Shown: in pieces, positions 13,290 to 29,003 of the stretch
Numbering within the stretch: position 1 is the stretch's first letter
Layout of the letters: every line of letters starts with the position of its first letter
From: Saccoglossus kowalevskii
Taxonomy: Eukaryota; Hemichordata; Enteropneusta; Harrimaniidae
NCBI RefSeq assembly: GCF_000003605.2
Contig: NW_003158233.1
Location: 13,181 to 45,276 of the forward strand
Length of the DNA stretch: 32,096 bases
Direction of reading: 5' to 3'
Position numbers and translations under genes: made by a program
The notes under the pieces: model-generated
What the model was told of the DNA's origin: nothing
Database searches by the model: none
What the model saw: only the letters and a program-made list of their open reading frames with translations

Positions 13290-14420
13290 TTCTAAATTCC
13301 AAGATGGGAGGCATTTGTAAAAGGTAACACATGTGAAGGATATCATGTTTTTCCTGGAATATTGACAAATTCTGCTACTACTCCTTCAGTCTGGGTAAAG
13401 ATAACGCAGTGTGATTGATTGTAATCACTGTATTGATTGTAATTACACTTACGGCAACTCTGGTTTGCTGGTTTGTGCACGAAAATGTTTATCGGTAGTG
13501 ATTGTATGGACAATGTATATGAACATTGTGGTTGACCTTCAGGAAAGTATCATCAAATTCAATTTTGGAAAAGATCTAGATCTTTTTGCTATCCATTTTT
13601 TTAAAAATTCTTGACACCTCCAAGAAATAAATTACACAACAATAACAAACAAGTGTAGCATTAGGAAGATAGTGCCCTAGTTTACCAATCAGACAAATAA
13701 GTGGAGTAATTTGTGTGAGTACATTTTTAAAGCTGGGTTTCCAAGATGGTTGGGAAACCAATTATTTCATTATATTATCATTAAAGTGTAAGGCCCGATT
13801 ATTAGTAAGTTTTTTATGAGTAGAAATAAAAATCACATAGTTTGTTTTTATTGTCAATTGTAACTTTATTACCAATGCATCAATTACTTAATCATCTGAG
13901 ATTAGCTGCAGGTCATGATTAGGAAAAATGTTTTTTTGAGAAAGAGTGAGTCATCGGCAAATAGTTTGGAATTAAAAAATGGTAAGAAAAGGAAACGAAT
14001 GTTATTAGTCTATATCAGGAAAAGAACCCGTTCGGATGTAGATCCCTGGGGTACACCATAAGTGAGTGGAGAGGTGTTAGAAATGTATCCATAAACAATT
14101 ATTTTCAATTTGATAGGTAAAGTTTAAACCAGAACAGGGGGTACTATGAACACTTTTGCAATTTTCTCAAAAGAATCCTATGAGTGATTGTATCAAGTGC
14201 TTTGATCAGATCAAAAAAAATGTCCAGAAGAAAATATCTGTTATGATTATGATGAACGATTTCGTTCACAAGAATAATGAGTGATAGGTTATTGCTATAT
14301 TTATAATACAATACATAATGCTTTCTCTACAGAATATTTGCCTTTTTGAAGCAGAATAAACTGTTCTATGTTGAAACTACAAGAATTATCAAGTCAATTA
14401 AATTAATCGCAGCTATGCAT
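13290..14420 (-). mobile_element. Decayed LINE (CR1/L2-like reverse transcriptase), copy 1
   Basis: Read on the minus strand, this segment encodes scattered pieces of a non-LTR reverse transcriptase in family order. From high to low coordinate: LVNEIVHHNHNRYF (about 14250), FFDLIKALDTITHRILLRKL (14220-14160, matching the DLSKAFDTxxHxILL block), a WFKLYLSN piece, YGVPQGST with LFLI (about 14060-14010), FADDS (about 13955, the catalytic YADD-type box), KTNYVIF (about 13835) and LGKLGHYLPNATL (about 13690). The blocks lie in several frames with multiple stops and frameshifts, so the copy is dead. Endonuclease and ORF1 are not seen, so it is 5'-truncated. DNA from 13290 to 13560 also aligns with the second copy and probably is the element's 3' part. 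The clade is inferred from motif style only. Confidence 0.85.
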
Positions 14421-14567
14421 ACCTGGGAGCAATGATTGTAAACGTATATGTATATTTTAGTAGCAGCTATTATACAACATGGTTCAAGCTTCTTCAACAA
14501 CGGCCTTTAATTCACACAGTGCTTCAACCCGAATGTCATTTTAAAACAGCTAGCTGTATTATATACT

Positions 14568-14800
14568 GGTATTGTTTGTTTTATTGTTTGGATGGTTGGT
14601 TTGGTTCGGACTAAGATAGTTGCACAGAAATGCTTAATGGTAATGTCATGATAGTATTTTTTCTCGTTCTGATATGGCCCTAACAGAATTTATGAGCAAA
14701 TAACAATAAAGCATTTCTGTTCCATTTAATTTTTTCCTTATCCACTGTCAACCTGTGCTTATCCTAGTCTTAAACCATCCAACCAACAAACAAAAATAAC
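14568..14800. repeat. Imperfect fold-back (inverted repeat), possible MITE
   Basis: The left arm about 14586-14636 contains TTGGATGGTT, GGACTAAGATAG, TGCACAG and ACAGAAATGCTT in order. The reverse complement of the right arm (about 14709-14785) contains TTGGATGGTT, GACTAGGATA, GCACAG and ACAGAAATGCTT in the same order, with about 35 extra bases before the last block. This order-preserving symmetry is unlikely by chance. No coding content. The outer ends and target-site duplication are unclear. Confidence 0.6.
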
Positions 14801-15289
14801 TGTTGGAAAAGCTTGTGCCATACAGTATAGTGGTTACTACGAAAATATAGTTATATGTTTACAATCATAGTTTTCGTTCTCTAAATAAAACTGCAATGCC
14901 TCAGTCACAAATATCTACAGACAAGTCACATATGTGAAGTCGATATTGTTTTTATCTGGCGGTATCTAGTAAGACAATGACATATAAAGCATAAGGCAAA
15001 CAAATCAAGTGTTCTGTGGTACATTGACTATTGCTTGTAGCTTTAACATTGAATGACTCCATTCATTCCGTGCGAAACATATATTTTGCTGGTGTTGGAC
15101 ACATAAAAATTTACTTTTTAGGTTCTCGGATTATGTAGATGATTTTATGGGTGATACATTTTCTACTGGATGAAAACTAGTTTTTTGTTTATAATCATTA
15201 GACAAATTTCTTTTGACATGTAAGATGTATGTTTACACAGCGAATTCTTTTTAAGCTTTTATGACCTCTATTTAGGTCCATACATTTAC

Positions 15290-16230
15290 ACTAGGACTGC
15301 TATTATTGACCCAAATCACTTTTTGAAAAGGGGTCAAAACAATTACAAAATAATTACAAGTCAGTAATATGGACATGTTATATAAGTGAAAGAATGAAGT
15401 AAATGTGGGTTTTGTTAGCACGAAATCACTGCTTTCAAGTTAAAGTGTGGAATAATATCTGTAAGAAAAAATGATTATATGAATTTGAAGTTTGTAGGTG
15501 GTTCAATAAAATAACCAGTGATTTCACATGCTTAATACAACTGATGTGTCCAGCTTGTTGACTAGGGCATATCGTTATTTTTGTTATTATTTATTGTCTC
15601 TAAGACTATAACTTAAATAATTCAAATATTTTATAACTATTGAAGGAAAGTGTAAATTTAGTACTGCATTTTAGAGTGGATCCTACCCTTATTACGTTAG
15701 ACAGTATCAAAATAAATACTCCATCCAATCCACAATCGTTTCTAGAGAATTATTCGAGCAAATCCATTGAATGTGATTACAGAATAGCAAATTGATTCTG
15801 CACAGACTTTATTAGTTTTTGTTTAAAATCCGTTCATATTAGTTACCTAATGAGCCATCTATGTTGAGAATGGCAGTGGAATATACACTCAAAAAGAATA
15901 AGGAGCTATTGGATAGACTTGGAAGTCGATTTTGGTTGAACATGGCATATGTTTAGGTAGAGAATATATTTACTGCTTATTAATGACAGGCCGTGTTCTC
16001 AATGGATGATAAGAAATATAAGCAGCCCTGTTAACAGGCGGTAACCGATCAATGATTGAGGTAATTGCTCAACTGCGTGTCGCCCATTATTGGGGTTTCA
16101 ATGTTTTCACCCTGTTATCGCGCAATAATCTGCGGCTAACCTTTAAAGTCGTATAACAATCTTATCATTCAAAAACTACCGGAATTATAGTGCATTGTAC
16201 TCTACGGAAAGATTAATGTAAGATGAACTC
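15290..16230 (+). other. Module B, copy 1: unrecognised conserved segment with exon-like core
   Basis: This 0.9-kb segment aligns in the same orientation with 26990-27850. The core, 15675-15956, follows a CATTTTAG acceptor-like site. It reads VDPTLITLDSIKINTPSNP then QSFLENYSSKSIE, and after a break in frame PSMLRMAVEYTLKKNKELL then DRLGSRFWLNMAYV and a stop. The other copy gives closely similar peptides, and several differences are silent third-base changes (GAT/GAC, ATC/ATT, CAA/CAG, TCG/TCA, CTA/CTG), which argues for past protein-level selection. The frame is not continuous through the middle, so this copy looks broken, or has an unseen intron. I do not recognise the family. It could be a terminal exon of a duplicated host gene or part of a mobile element. 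Flanks to 16230 (TCGCGCAATAATCTGC) are also shared. Confidence 0.5.
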
Positions 16231-16962
16231 GGGCGTAAATAACCTCATATTTATTGTTATGCTGGTTGTTTAAGCTTTTATTTTTTATCCAAACGACAAA
16301 TTCCCTCCCTGTGTGCACACTGGGTGACACGGAGTCGACAGTCAATCTACTTTTGTTTATCACTTATTCCCATGCAGGCATTGTTTATGGTAAGTGTTTT
16401 CTCACTTACTATTTTTGACATTTCCGAGTTATGGTGTGGTATTTAGTTCTATAATATACATTTGTCAGACGATAAGAACACCGAAGGGACAATGGAATCA
16501 CAGCTTTGCTTGACGAATTGCATGGATTTAAACAAACACTCAGTGGTATACTACACTATCGAACGCCAAGTGATTTGACGTTTAGACTAATTCGTATTAT
16601 TTTGAATGTGAGCGCTATTTTAGTTTGATTTCACCAAATGTTATCAGAGGGAGTGCGTTGTGTGTGGCATTAATCCTAGTGCTTTTTATGGCAGAATGCT
16701 GAGGCTATTTCTGGTCAAATTGATACCAATCATCGAGTAAGATAAAGGAGGTAGCCACGCGACTGTTTTTGGGTATATGTCGTTCTTAACATAATATATA
16801 GAAATACAACGAGAAGAGTCTCAGTAATACTTTTTATTTTGTAGATATAAAATTATTGCCAGAATATATAAACAATATAAATTCATTGCTTCAGTAGGAT
16901 TCTAAACTCTAAAAATAGGGATAATTGTACATGCAAAATAACACACATACTTTACAAGACAA

Positions 16963-17034
16963 TGCCCGGAATTCAAACTAGAGGTCAATTGACTTAACTA
17001 CTGCAGGTAGACGTGCTACCCACAACTCCGCGCT
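16963..17034 (-). mobile_element. tRNA-like segment, probable SINE remnant
   Basis: On the minus strand the segment has an A-box-like GGTAGCACGTCTACC and, after a usual spacing, a B-box-like AGTTTGAATTCC (compare GGTTCGAATCC), then GGGC. The block CTGCAGTAGTTAAGTCAATT lies between them. Acceptor-stem pairing is poor and the D arm is irregular, so a working tRNA is unlikely. A tRNA-derived SINE head or tRNA pseudogene is the better reading. No tail or target-site duplication is evident. Confidence 0.5.
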
Positions 17035-17874
17035 ATATTTTCGCTTCACATGGCTAATGTTTACCTCCAGCTTGCTGGTCCAACCAACAGCAATTCTGCC
17101 TAGTGGTTGGGGTATATTTTATGGTACTAGTGGTTCACTAATATTTTATATTACATAAATATTTGCTTTTTAACGTTCATGATAGGGAAAAGAGGAAAAA
17201 AAGTAAAATGAAGCAGAGCATAATGGATATGTCTCCTTGACCGTACGTGTATACAATTTTATCGAAAGTCAGTCGATGAGAGCTAGCGGGGGTGGGGGTT
17301 GTCAGTAATGAATGAATGATTTTGTTGTTGGTGGCGTGAGCCTTTTTATGATTAACATATGAAAATTACAACACGAGTTTAATAAATATGATATCACAGG
17401 TCACAATTTTTTTCCGATTCGCAACTGTTTGTTATTTGTGTGGGCGCTTTCAATTTCATCAGCGCTTCAGATTCATTTGCATACAGAAACGCCGCTTCTT
17501 AAACACAGCTTTACCGTCAATTGATCGCCTGTTATTAAACTATAATTTATTTATGGAGCTGTCGTGATCTTTCTGGTGATAGCAACACATTGGCAACCTT
17601 TTGCTTAATTTTGCTATACTTCTATTAGTGGTATCAATGTATTAAATATTGTTCGGTCCCAGAGGTAAATCCTCAATAGCATGTAGAGTGGATGAGACAA
17701 AGGAGCGATGAATAATAAATTCATATACACCTACATCAGGTTGTCTCTTTCAAAATATTGATAACATTTAATTCATCGTTTCGCATTAAAAATAAAGTAT
17801 CACCAACACGACACGCTCGATGAATGGTCTTACTGCAGGTAACAGGTATTAGCAAATTACAATGAAAGGCATAA

Positions 17875-17960
17875 ACCTGGGGATGTTGTGAATTACATTT
17901 TTCAGATAATAGTAAGTTATAACCATGCGCCAGGGCGTAATAAGGCTGACCAAGAGTGAT
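17875..17960 (+). mobile_element. Doubtful scrap of an LTR retrotransposon (Ty3/gypsy-type RNase H end), fossil
   Basis: A stretch of about 20 codons reads QIIVSYNHAPGRNKAD, which resembles the YxPGxxNxAD motif found at the end of the RNase H domain in gypsy-type polyproteins. No other part of such an element, and no long terminal repeat, can be recognised around it. If real, it is an old broken fragment; chance resemblance is quite possible. Confidence 0.22.
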
Positions 17961-18339
17961 TGCTAAGTTGGTTCGTACCTAGATTTGAAATTACATACCA
18001 CAAATTGGCTTTGAAATGAAGCTGTGGAACTTTTGTAAATGCTTGATATAGCCTTATCTCAAAGTGAAGAAATGTTATGATACGATATTAAACATTGAAT
18101 GACACTGTTATACAAAAAAAATGTTCAGAACAAAGAAAATCGAACCACGAAAAAACAATGATATAATGAATAACAAATATAACTTAATGATAAAGAAAGA
18201 CAAATAATGTCGGCACTGATCTCTCCACATAAAAATAGATTTTGTTATTTCGGCCTCAGATGTACATTGTTAGGTTAAGAACACAATATGCTATATTATA
18301 TCTTGACACTTGTCATAGTGAAAGGCCTGCTTATTGCAA

Positions 18340-19090
18340 TTAAGAGGGGCAACCACATGACTCACACTGGACAGGGGGTTCATTCACTGATAGAATGGGG
18401 TAAACAAAACAATAGTACTGGAATACATATACACCAAAAGAACAAGTTAAAATCACTAAAATAGGGGATTTTATAGCGATGTGCGCAATAATGGTAACTC
18501 ACAGTTCCAGGATGTGGAAATTGATGGCAGTCAATGGCTTCTGTGACGAAGAAATACATAAGTCTTGCTTGCAGAGGAACGCTGTTATACCGAAGAGCAC
18601 TACTGAAAGCAGAGGATCGCAGTGCAGTTCATACAAGTCTCACAGAATGACGATGGAAGCCTGCACACTTGTCTCACAATATCGTAACAGCAACACACAG
18701 GGTACTCAGTTGAAATGGTGGGCAACAACTGTCCTCAGTCTAGCCTATTTTTAGGATATAAATGGGCCAGATTTTGGTACACCACCTGGGTTTCCACAGA
18801 AATGTGGTCTAGCTACCAGCAGTCTCACGATGACATGCAGGCTCTCACTTAAACAAGTCAGTAGATCGTAAATATCCTTTGTTATGTAAATCACAAGCAC
18901 GCCTGGTAGATTCCAATTGTTCTTCCAGACTTGTAAGCAAGTATGACCTGTTATCACACTGCGATGCACACCGTTTCTTTCCATGATTTCATGCACACTT
19001 CTATTTGAAGGGTTTTGGGTAATATAAAAACATAGAGTAAAGGATGCTAACAACACTAAACAGTTCATTGCTTCTATTGGGCCAATCAAT
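18340..19090. other. GC-richer patch with open frames of unknown identity
   Basis: Base composition here is clearly richer in G and C than the neighbours. A 91-codon open frame runs on the plus strand at 18479-18754 and a 112-codon frame on the minus strand at 18751-19089. The minus-strand frame has a hydrophobic start (NCLVLLASFTLCFYI) and then no motif I know. Neither shows convincing splice sites or family similarity. It could be a decayed gene, a transposon remnant or chance in less AT-rich DNA. I assign no function and do not call a gene. Confidence 0.35.
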
Positions 19091-19355
19091 TACTTTCGAA
19101 TATTTCATGAGTCACTAGTGCTGCACACCATTTGTTCTTAAAAAAATCTGACAACTTGTTTCAATTTCTGTTTTAAATGTTGCGTTGTCGACTATGGGTA
19201 AATAGCCCTGCTTTTTAGGAGTTCACATACATTGCATATTTATAGGTAATGTTTATAAATAACCAGTACATCCTACGATTGTACCCATGTATATTCATAT
19301 CTAAAAGACGATGATCGTTCTGTAAGAAAAACAATTACGGGGTCCATAAACAGAT

Positions 19356-19397
19356 CACGTCCATATAAGGAATAATATTCCTTTAAATGCAGACGTG
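19356..19397 (+). promoter_or_regulatory. Candidate LDH promoter motifs: two ACGTG cores and a CArG box
   Basis: CACGT at 19356-19360 (ACGTG on the minus strand) is directly followed by CCATATAAGG at 19361-19370, a perfect CC(A/T)6GG box that also contains a TATA-like core. GACGTG is at 19392-19397. ACGTG is the core bound by HIF in many animals, and LDH is a classic hypoxia-induced gene. The cluster lies about 215-255 bases before the LDH start codon. Each motif is short; only the clustering is suggestive. Confidence 0.3.
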
Positions 19398-19597
19398 TTC
19401 CGGGAGCTGCAAGTCACCAAATGTGGAATGTAATAGTTAGGTAAATACCGGGTTAGTTCAGATACCGACATCTAACAAATACCATGAAACATTTGAAATA
19501 AACTTAAATAAACAGTACTTAAAAGTGTTTAGAAATGATATTAATATTCATGATGAACATTGACAGTGATACAAATATTTATTGTGTCTCTTTATAG

Positions 19598-19610
19598 ATT
19601 AATTGCGAGC
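19598..19610 (+). promoter_or_regulatory. Possible splice acceptor just before the LDH start codon
   Basis: TGTGTCTCTTTATAG ends at 19597, only 13 bases before the ATG at 19611. This pyrimidine-rich AG suggests that the 5' UTR is split by an intron and that the first coding exon starts at 19598. The matching upstream exon was not identified. Confidence 0.35.
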
Positions 19611-24063
<4,453 letters not shown>

Positions 24064-24596
24064 AAGAGCGTTTGCAACAGCATGTAATCATTGTTCTACA
24101 TCGGGCAATATAAGTTTTGTTTGTCTCATAAATATTCACGATTTCTCTTAAATTATTCATGATATTTATATCAATTTCAAAATTCCCGCAATTTTAATTT
24201 TGGATTGAAGACATTATGTTGTTGACTTATCTTTATTTTATTCGAGATCTACTAGCTAGCGGTTGTTTTACTTACCCTTTAGAACTTAGTAAGTTTGATG
24301 ATAGTGGAATTCCCCTTTATGTATAATATTATATCATAACAGTTATCAAATCGTAGGTAATAACAGTAATAGGTAACTTTTGTATAATTTAAAATGTATT
24401 CTTTTATAAACACACCTAATAATTCAAAAACATTTACTTAAACTTTTAGAAAAAGAATTAAATTTGGTAGAACAAAATACATGCAATTGTTATAACACGA
24501 TTTATTTGCATTTCATTGTGACGTCATTCACTTTGATACAAGTGGATACATTGTATACCATGATTTAGATTATTGCATAAATTATATCGTAACATG

Positions 24597-24602
24597 AATA
24601 AA
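24597..24602 (+). terminator. Candidate polyadenylation signal AATAAA for LDH
   Basis: AATAAA followed within 30 bases by TGTCGTATAGTTTGT, a GT-rich stretch, lies about 535 bases after the LDH stop codon. It is a plausible 3' end of the transcript, though other AATAAA strings occur further on. Confidence 0.35.
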
Positions 24603-24609
24603 TGTCGTA

Positions 24610-26985
24610 TAGTTTGTATAATTATTGGCTTAAACTCGTAACAAGGATAACACTAAATCATTATACTGATTAAGGTAAGCTCATGTAACGATGGGTCTAG
24701 ATCGTTGTTACGTTGTTACGATTATGCTTAATTAAATTTTGAATACAAAAAAAAAGTTATTTATTTTTATTATATTCAATATACGGTTGGTCATTTCTTC
24801 TTGATGTGAAATAAACAAAAGTAGTCCAGAATCTTACACTCTCTATCAACCCTCAATCTTAGGCAATGTATGAAGAGACAAGACAAAATTGAATGATTTA
24901 CAAACAGTATCGTAACAAATAGAACAGTTTAAGCGATGGAGATGTTAACATTTGCTTAACGCAAACATACATCTCAATTTAATAATGACTTTTAATGGGA
25001 TAATGCTGCTAATATATCCACTTAAATTAAAGAAATAAATTATTCTAAACTCAGGCAATGTCTCGTCAACATTTTGATTTCAGATTTCAACACTCACATT
25101 CCTTGCGAACTGTATTTTACCATTACCTGCATTGACGTCATCAAAGGAAACACAGGAGTGTTGCTCCAAATAAATATATAGCTATCTTTATTACCGTCCA
25201 TCTGTCCAGCACTGCAACGCCTCGGACACATACTTCCTTCTACCTAGCAGGGAATAAACCGTGCGCAAATATAAGTGCATAATCAAGGCCGATGTTCAAA
25301 TTACTCATAAATTTAAAATCCGCAAATTAGACAACAATTAGTTTGAACATCTACAATTTTTCGTTGGGATAGTTCATGTAATCCGGGATATACTTAAAAC
25401 ATTATACATTATCAAAGGTTTAAGAAAAACTATTATTTGAAAAAGGTTAGGCAAACTTATATAAATCAATAATTCAACGATTTTGTTCTTGTTCACATTC
25501 GCCAAATGAAGGCACCATAACACGGAATATCAATCAAAATGCGTAAAAACGAAATATGTTTATTTAAATGGACAATAGTCGATTTATTTTACTGTTACGG
25601 CCGAGTTTGAATCTAAAGTTGAATGATGGTCAGATACGGGTCTTTCCATTGACCCCCACCTCAAACAAGGGAATCGCAACAAGAAACGACACAAAAACAC
25701 GTTGTTATCAGAACTAAATATTGTATTCGTATTAATGTATATAGTGTTCGAATGAGATAGCACTGGATTGTACAGTACATGAAAAGGTACATACAATCAA
25801 GTACTATAATTTCAATATTGGTCAAACGCAATATACATAATATCACCGGCATTCACGCCGTATTCAAATCGTTGGGAAAATCACATGAATATATTATCCT
25901 AACACCAGACTACAGCTGGGTTTCACAACAACAAACTCCAATTCAATTACAATCAATTCAATTCAATTCAACTAATTAAACAGTGGCTGCAGAAACACCA
26001 CAATAATCACTACAACAAATAGTACTCTATTCAAAGACCAAAATAATCTCGGAATTACAATATATTGTCATGCAAATACAAATCATAGGGATTCAATATA
26101 ATTACAAATATGTACGCAAACACTTTATCTCAGTTCGTGAACACAGTCAGTTCCATAAAAATACCTGGCTACGGTAGCGCGGAAAGACACATATCAGAAC
26201 TACAGCGTTGTTAACGAGGCGGTATTGAAGTACAGGTGGTGAATGAGCACGCAATTTCAAACGCCACATGGCGACACCAGAACCTTGACACACCTGCAGA
26301 CCACGCGAGGTATTGTAATGAATGACAACGAATTCAAGTCCGACGACCTTTTTATAGACAATGATAAATATTCACAAAAACAAGACTAAATAACACTATA
26401 TCATACATACAAATTAGTTGAGTTGGCCATTATTGGACTTCTACTACTGCGTATCTTGTATTATTTCAACATGGATTTCGTATATTGAACATTCTTTTAA
26501 TTGCTTGCAAAGTGTAGTTCGATTGTTCTTGGACATTGCGGCAGCACACAAGACTGTATCTTACCATCTGTAATGGATGGCATAAGAACCGGAATATCAA
26601 CAACATAAACATGTCGGTACTTAAACAATGAAAGATAGGACTACATTTGCTTTAGTGAACACAGAATGGCGAAACCCGGTAAAGATTAATCTCGCACTTG
26701 AATGGATTATTGGGAATCTTCATGAAAGATCAGAATTAGATTTGTTTTGTATGTATTAATTTAATTTCCCTGAAATGAAGTAAGGTGGTTTACATTTACC
26801 TCTGCCACAGAAGAGGATCCAAGCCAATTTAACATAGCAGATACATCACAAAGGGGCATTGTTCTTCAACGTCTAGGTATATCATGCATTTAGTAGTATT
26901 TTATGACATTGGACATTGATGCTGGATTTTGACATCTTTCCTACATGGAAACACATAACAAACGATGTCATTGGACATCATGCAG
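24610..26985. other. Intergenic stretch with no supported gene; GC-richer unclassified segments
   Basis: I see no coding exon. Patches around 25.08-25.27 kb, 25.58-25.70 kb and 26.14-26.36 kb are richer in GC than the flanks and may belong to one or more unclassified repeats. The string TGTTACGGCCGAG at about 25593 looks like the sort of terminus seen on LTR elements, but no partner copy or coding part is present. This block has no counterpart between the LDH pseudogene and the first UGT, where the spacer is only about 1.75 kb. Confidence 0.4.
25939..25976. repeat. Imperfect CAATT-type short tandem repeat
   Basis: Several CAATT/TCAATT units follow one another with small variations (CAATTCAATTACAATCAATT and on). 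It is a simple sequence repeat with no evident role. Confidence 0.7.
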
Positions 26986-26989
26986 GCGC

Positions 26990-27850
26990 TTTCGATGGGT
27001 ATGTATTAATAAGTTATCAAAGCAAAAGGGTCAAGTAAATGCGGATGTTGTTTAGCACGCAATATCGACACTTTAGTCCAGCGTCATATATGTGAACTTA
27101 ATGAAGTTTGTAGTGAATCCGAATGTTTGCAGCTACTATTATACCTAGATTGTTGACTAGGACATGTCGTTATTCTTGTTATTATTTATTGACTCTCGAT
27201 CTAAAACCCAACCACTGTATCTTAGAATGGACACTACCCCTGTTAACAGTATTAAAATGAATATACCATCAAGCCCACAGTCATTTCTGGAGAATTTATC
27301 AAGCTCAAAATTCATTGAAGGAAAGAAAATGGGGACTACCCTGCTACTGAGGCATTCATGCTTAGAATTACAGTGAAATATACACTAAAGAAAAGCAAGA
27401 AGGTATTTAATAAACTTGGAATTCGATTATACCTGGGCTCTGATACATGTTGAGGTATGAATATCGATAGAAATGTAGTATATATAATAATAAAATGTGA
27501 TGCTTATTAATGACTCGCCACTTTCGCAATGGGTGATAGATATCACGTTCAGTCGTGGATGATTTGTGATTAAGTTCATCGCACGAATATCAACGAGAAT
27601 ATATGTGAATCAGCCAAAAGTTTACGATGCACATACTACATATTCGATTTATAATTTTCAAAATACAAATAGACGTATATATTTTGACATTTCGGGTTCC
27701 TATAATTAGAATTGGTCGCATAAATTATGGGATCAACTGTATCCCGCCCATTATTGAGCGCTTCTCCACACTTGCTTTTATATCACGCAATAATCTGCAA
27801 GTCATCAAACTCTAATGACTGAATATAGTGTTTGTTAGATTAATATATTA
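26990..27850 (+). other. Module B, copy 2: unrecognised conserved segment with exon-like core
   Basis: This is the partner of 15290-16230, in the same orientation. The core at 27226-27453 follows a GTATCTTAG acceptor-like site. It reads MDTTPVNSIKMNIPSSP then QSFLENLSSSKFIEGKK, then in another frame EAFMLRITVKYTLKKSKKVF then NKLGIRLYL and a stop at a place close to the stop of copy 1. It is about 54 bases shorter than copy 1 because copy 1 has extra DNA in the middle. The right flank shares TATCACGCAATAATCTGC and CGCCCATTATTG with copy 1. The frame is broken here too. No family recognised. Confidence 0.5.
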
Positions 27851-28530
27851 TGGTACATAAACATTTTCCAATATAGGGTGTTTCATAAATGCTACACAAT
27901 TGGGTATGACGATGATCTCTTTATTGAAATCTTAATTAATGAATACAACCCACAGATTACACAGGTTTTTGAAAGCTATGGCTTTTGTCTCCTAATAGCA
28001 TTTGTAAATAAAAAGCTTGATACATTTCAAAACTAGACTCATGTGTATATGTTGGGTGAAAATGCAAAAATGAACATAAAAGCTATTTACCAACTGCTGT
28101 GAATTGAATCCAAAGATTTATTTGTTATGAAATATGATACGTGGAATCACATATTTAATTTCCCACAGTGGTTTTATAGTGACTAATTTTCGTTTTCGGG
28201 TTATCCTTGTTTTTGCAGATGGAGAATGGCTTAATGTTATCTTTTGTTAGTGGTGCACAAACAGATTTATTTACAGAACAAAACTGTAATCGGTACATTT
28301 CTGGAATTCTCCACGTGTGAAATACAAGTATGTATGCAGTAAATATTATGATTAATAATAATCATACCACGGGTGAAACTCTGCTTGACTGGATTTTTAG
28401 GGATGAAGGTCAGAGTACCATCCGACTCCCTAGAATATATTGAAACAATATATGGCAAAACCTGGAAGAAGAAAATAGAAAAGCGGCAGCTTCGATATAA
28501 TGCATCGAATTTAGAAAAATATGGTCATTG
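27851..28530. other. Non-coding spacer between module B copy 2 and LINE copy 2
   Basis: AT-rich with no recognisable gene or repeat. A near-perfect palindrome, ATGATTAATAATAATCAT, lies near 28348-28365. A TTTTTGCAG followed by ATGGAGAATGG near 28210-28230 resembles an acceptor plus start but leads to no meaningful reading frame. Confidence 0.45.
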
Positions 28531-28904
28531 GAGTCAACAAGAATAGGATACATTTGTAAAACACAACACATGTGAAAGATAACATGCGTTTCCTGGAAAA
28601 TTGATGTATTGTAATTGATTGTAATTACTTCTATGGCAAATTAGGTTTGCTGTAGGCACATTATTAACTAAAGCAGTTGTATGAACAAAGTGACATGAAA
28701 ATTGTGGCTAACCTTCATACCGTAATGTTTTTATACATTCTTTTTTTAAATTCGTCACAGCTGCAATAAATAAATTACACAACACTAATATTCGCAGTAT
28801 TGACTATGACATGAAGGCAATGAAAGGGCGTTGGTCGTCGAGTTGAGGACACAACAAATTGTATCTTTTAGTGTCGGAAATGTTTCATTCTTTGTCAATG
28901 AAAC

Positions 28905-29003
28905 TCGAATAATACTATTTTAAGGGTATTTAAAATCTATAACATGAGTAGATTTATGCACGTTTAAAATTATTTCACAATTTAGCTGTCGATATAAAAT
29001 GTC
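28905..29003. repeat. Dispersed repeat, right copy (pair with 2611-2707)
   Basis: About 70% identical by eye to 2611-2707, same orientation. It lies in the extra DNA that separates the two alignable parts of LINE copy 2, so it may be a later insertion. No coding content. Confidence 0.4.

Larger units (their letters stand above)
16231..19350. other. Gene-poor stretch upstream of LDH
   Basis: No complete gene is supported. It holds a tRNA-like SINE scrap (16963-17034), a doubtful retroelement scrap near 17.9 kb and a GC-richer patch at 18.34-19.09 kb, all listed separately. The remainder is AT-rich without visible structure. Confidence 0.5.

Noticed and set aside
13413-13454. Short direct repeat TGATTGTAAT/GATTGTAAT resembling CRISPR-like spacing
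   Set aside because: Only two or three irregular units in an animal genome, inside LINE 3' sequence; chance or simple repeat.
25584-26360. Possible LTR or other retroelement terminus starting TGTTACGGCCGAG
   Set aside because: No second copy, no coding part and no matching end in the window; composition alone is not enough.
28348-28365. Palindrome ATGATTAATAATAATCAT as an operator-like site
   Set aside because: AT-only palindromes of this length are frequent in this composition and no gene is adjacent.
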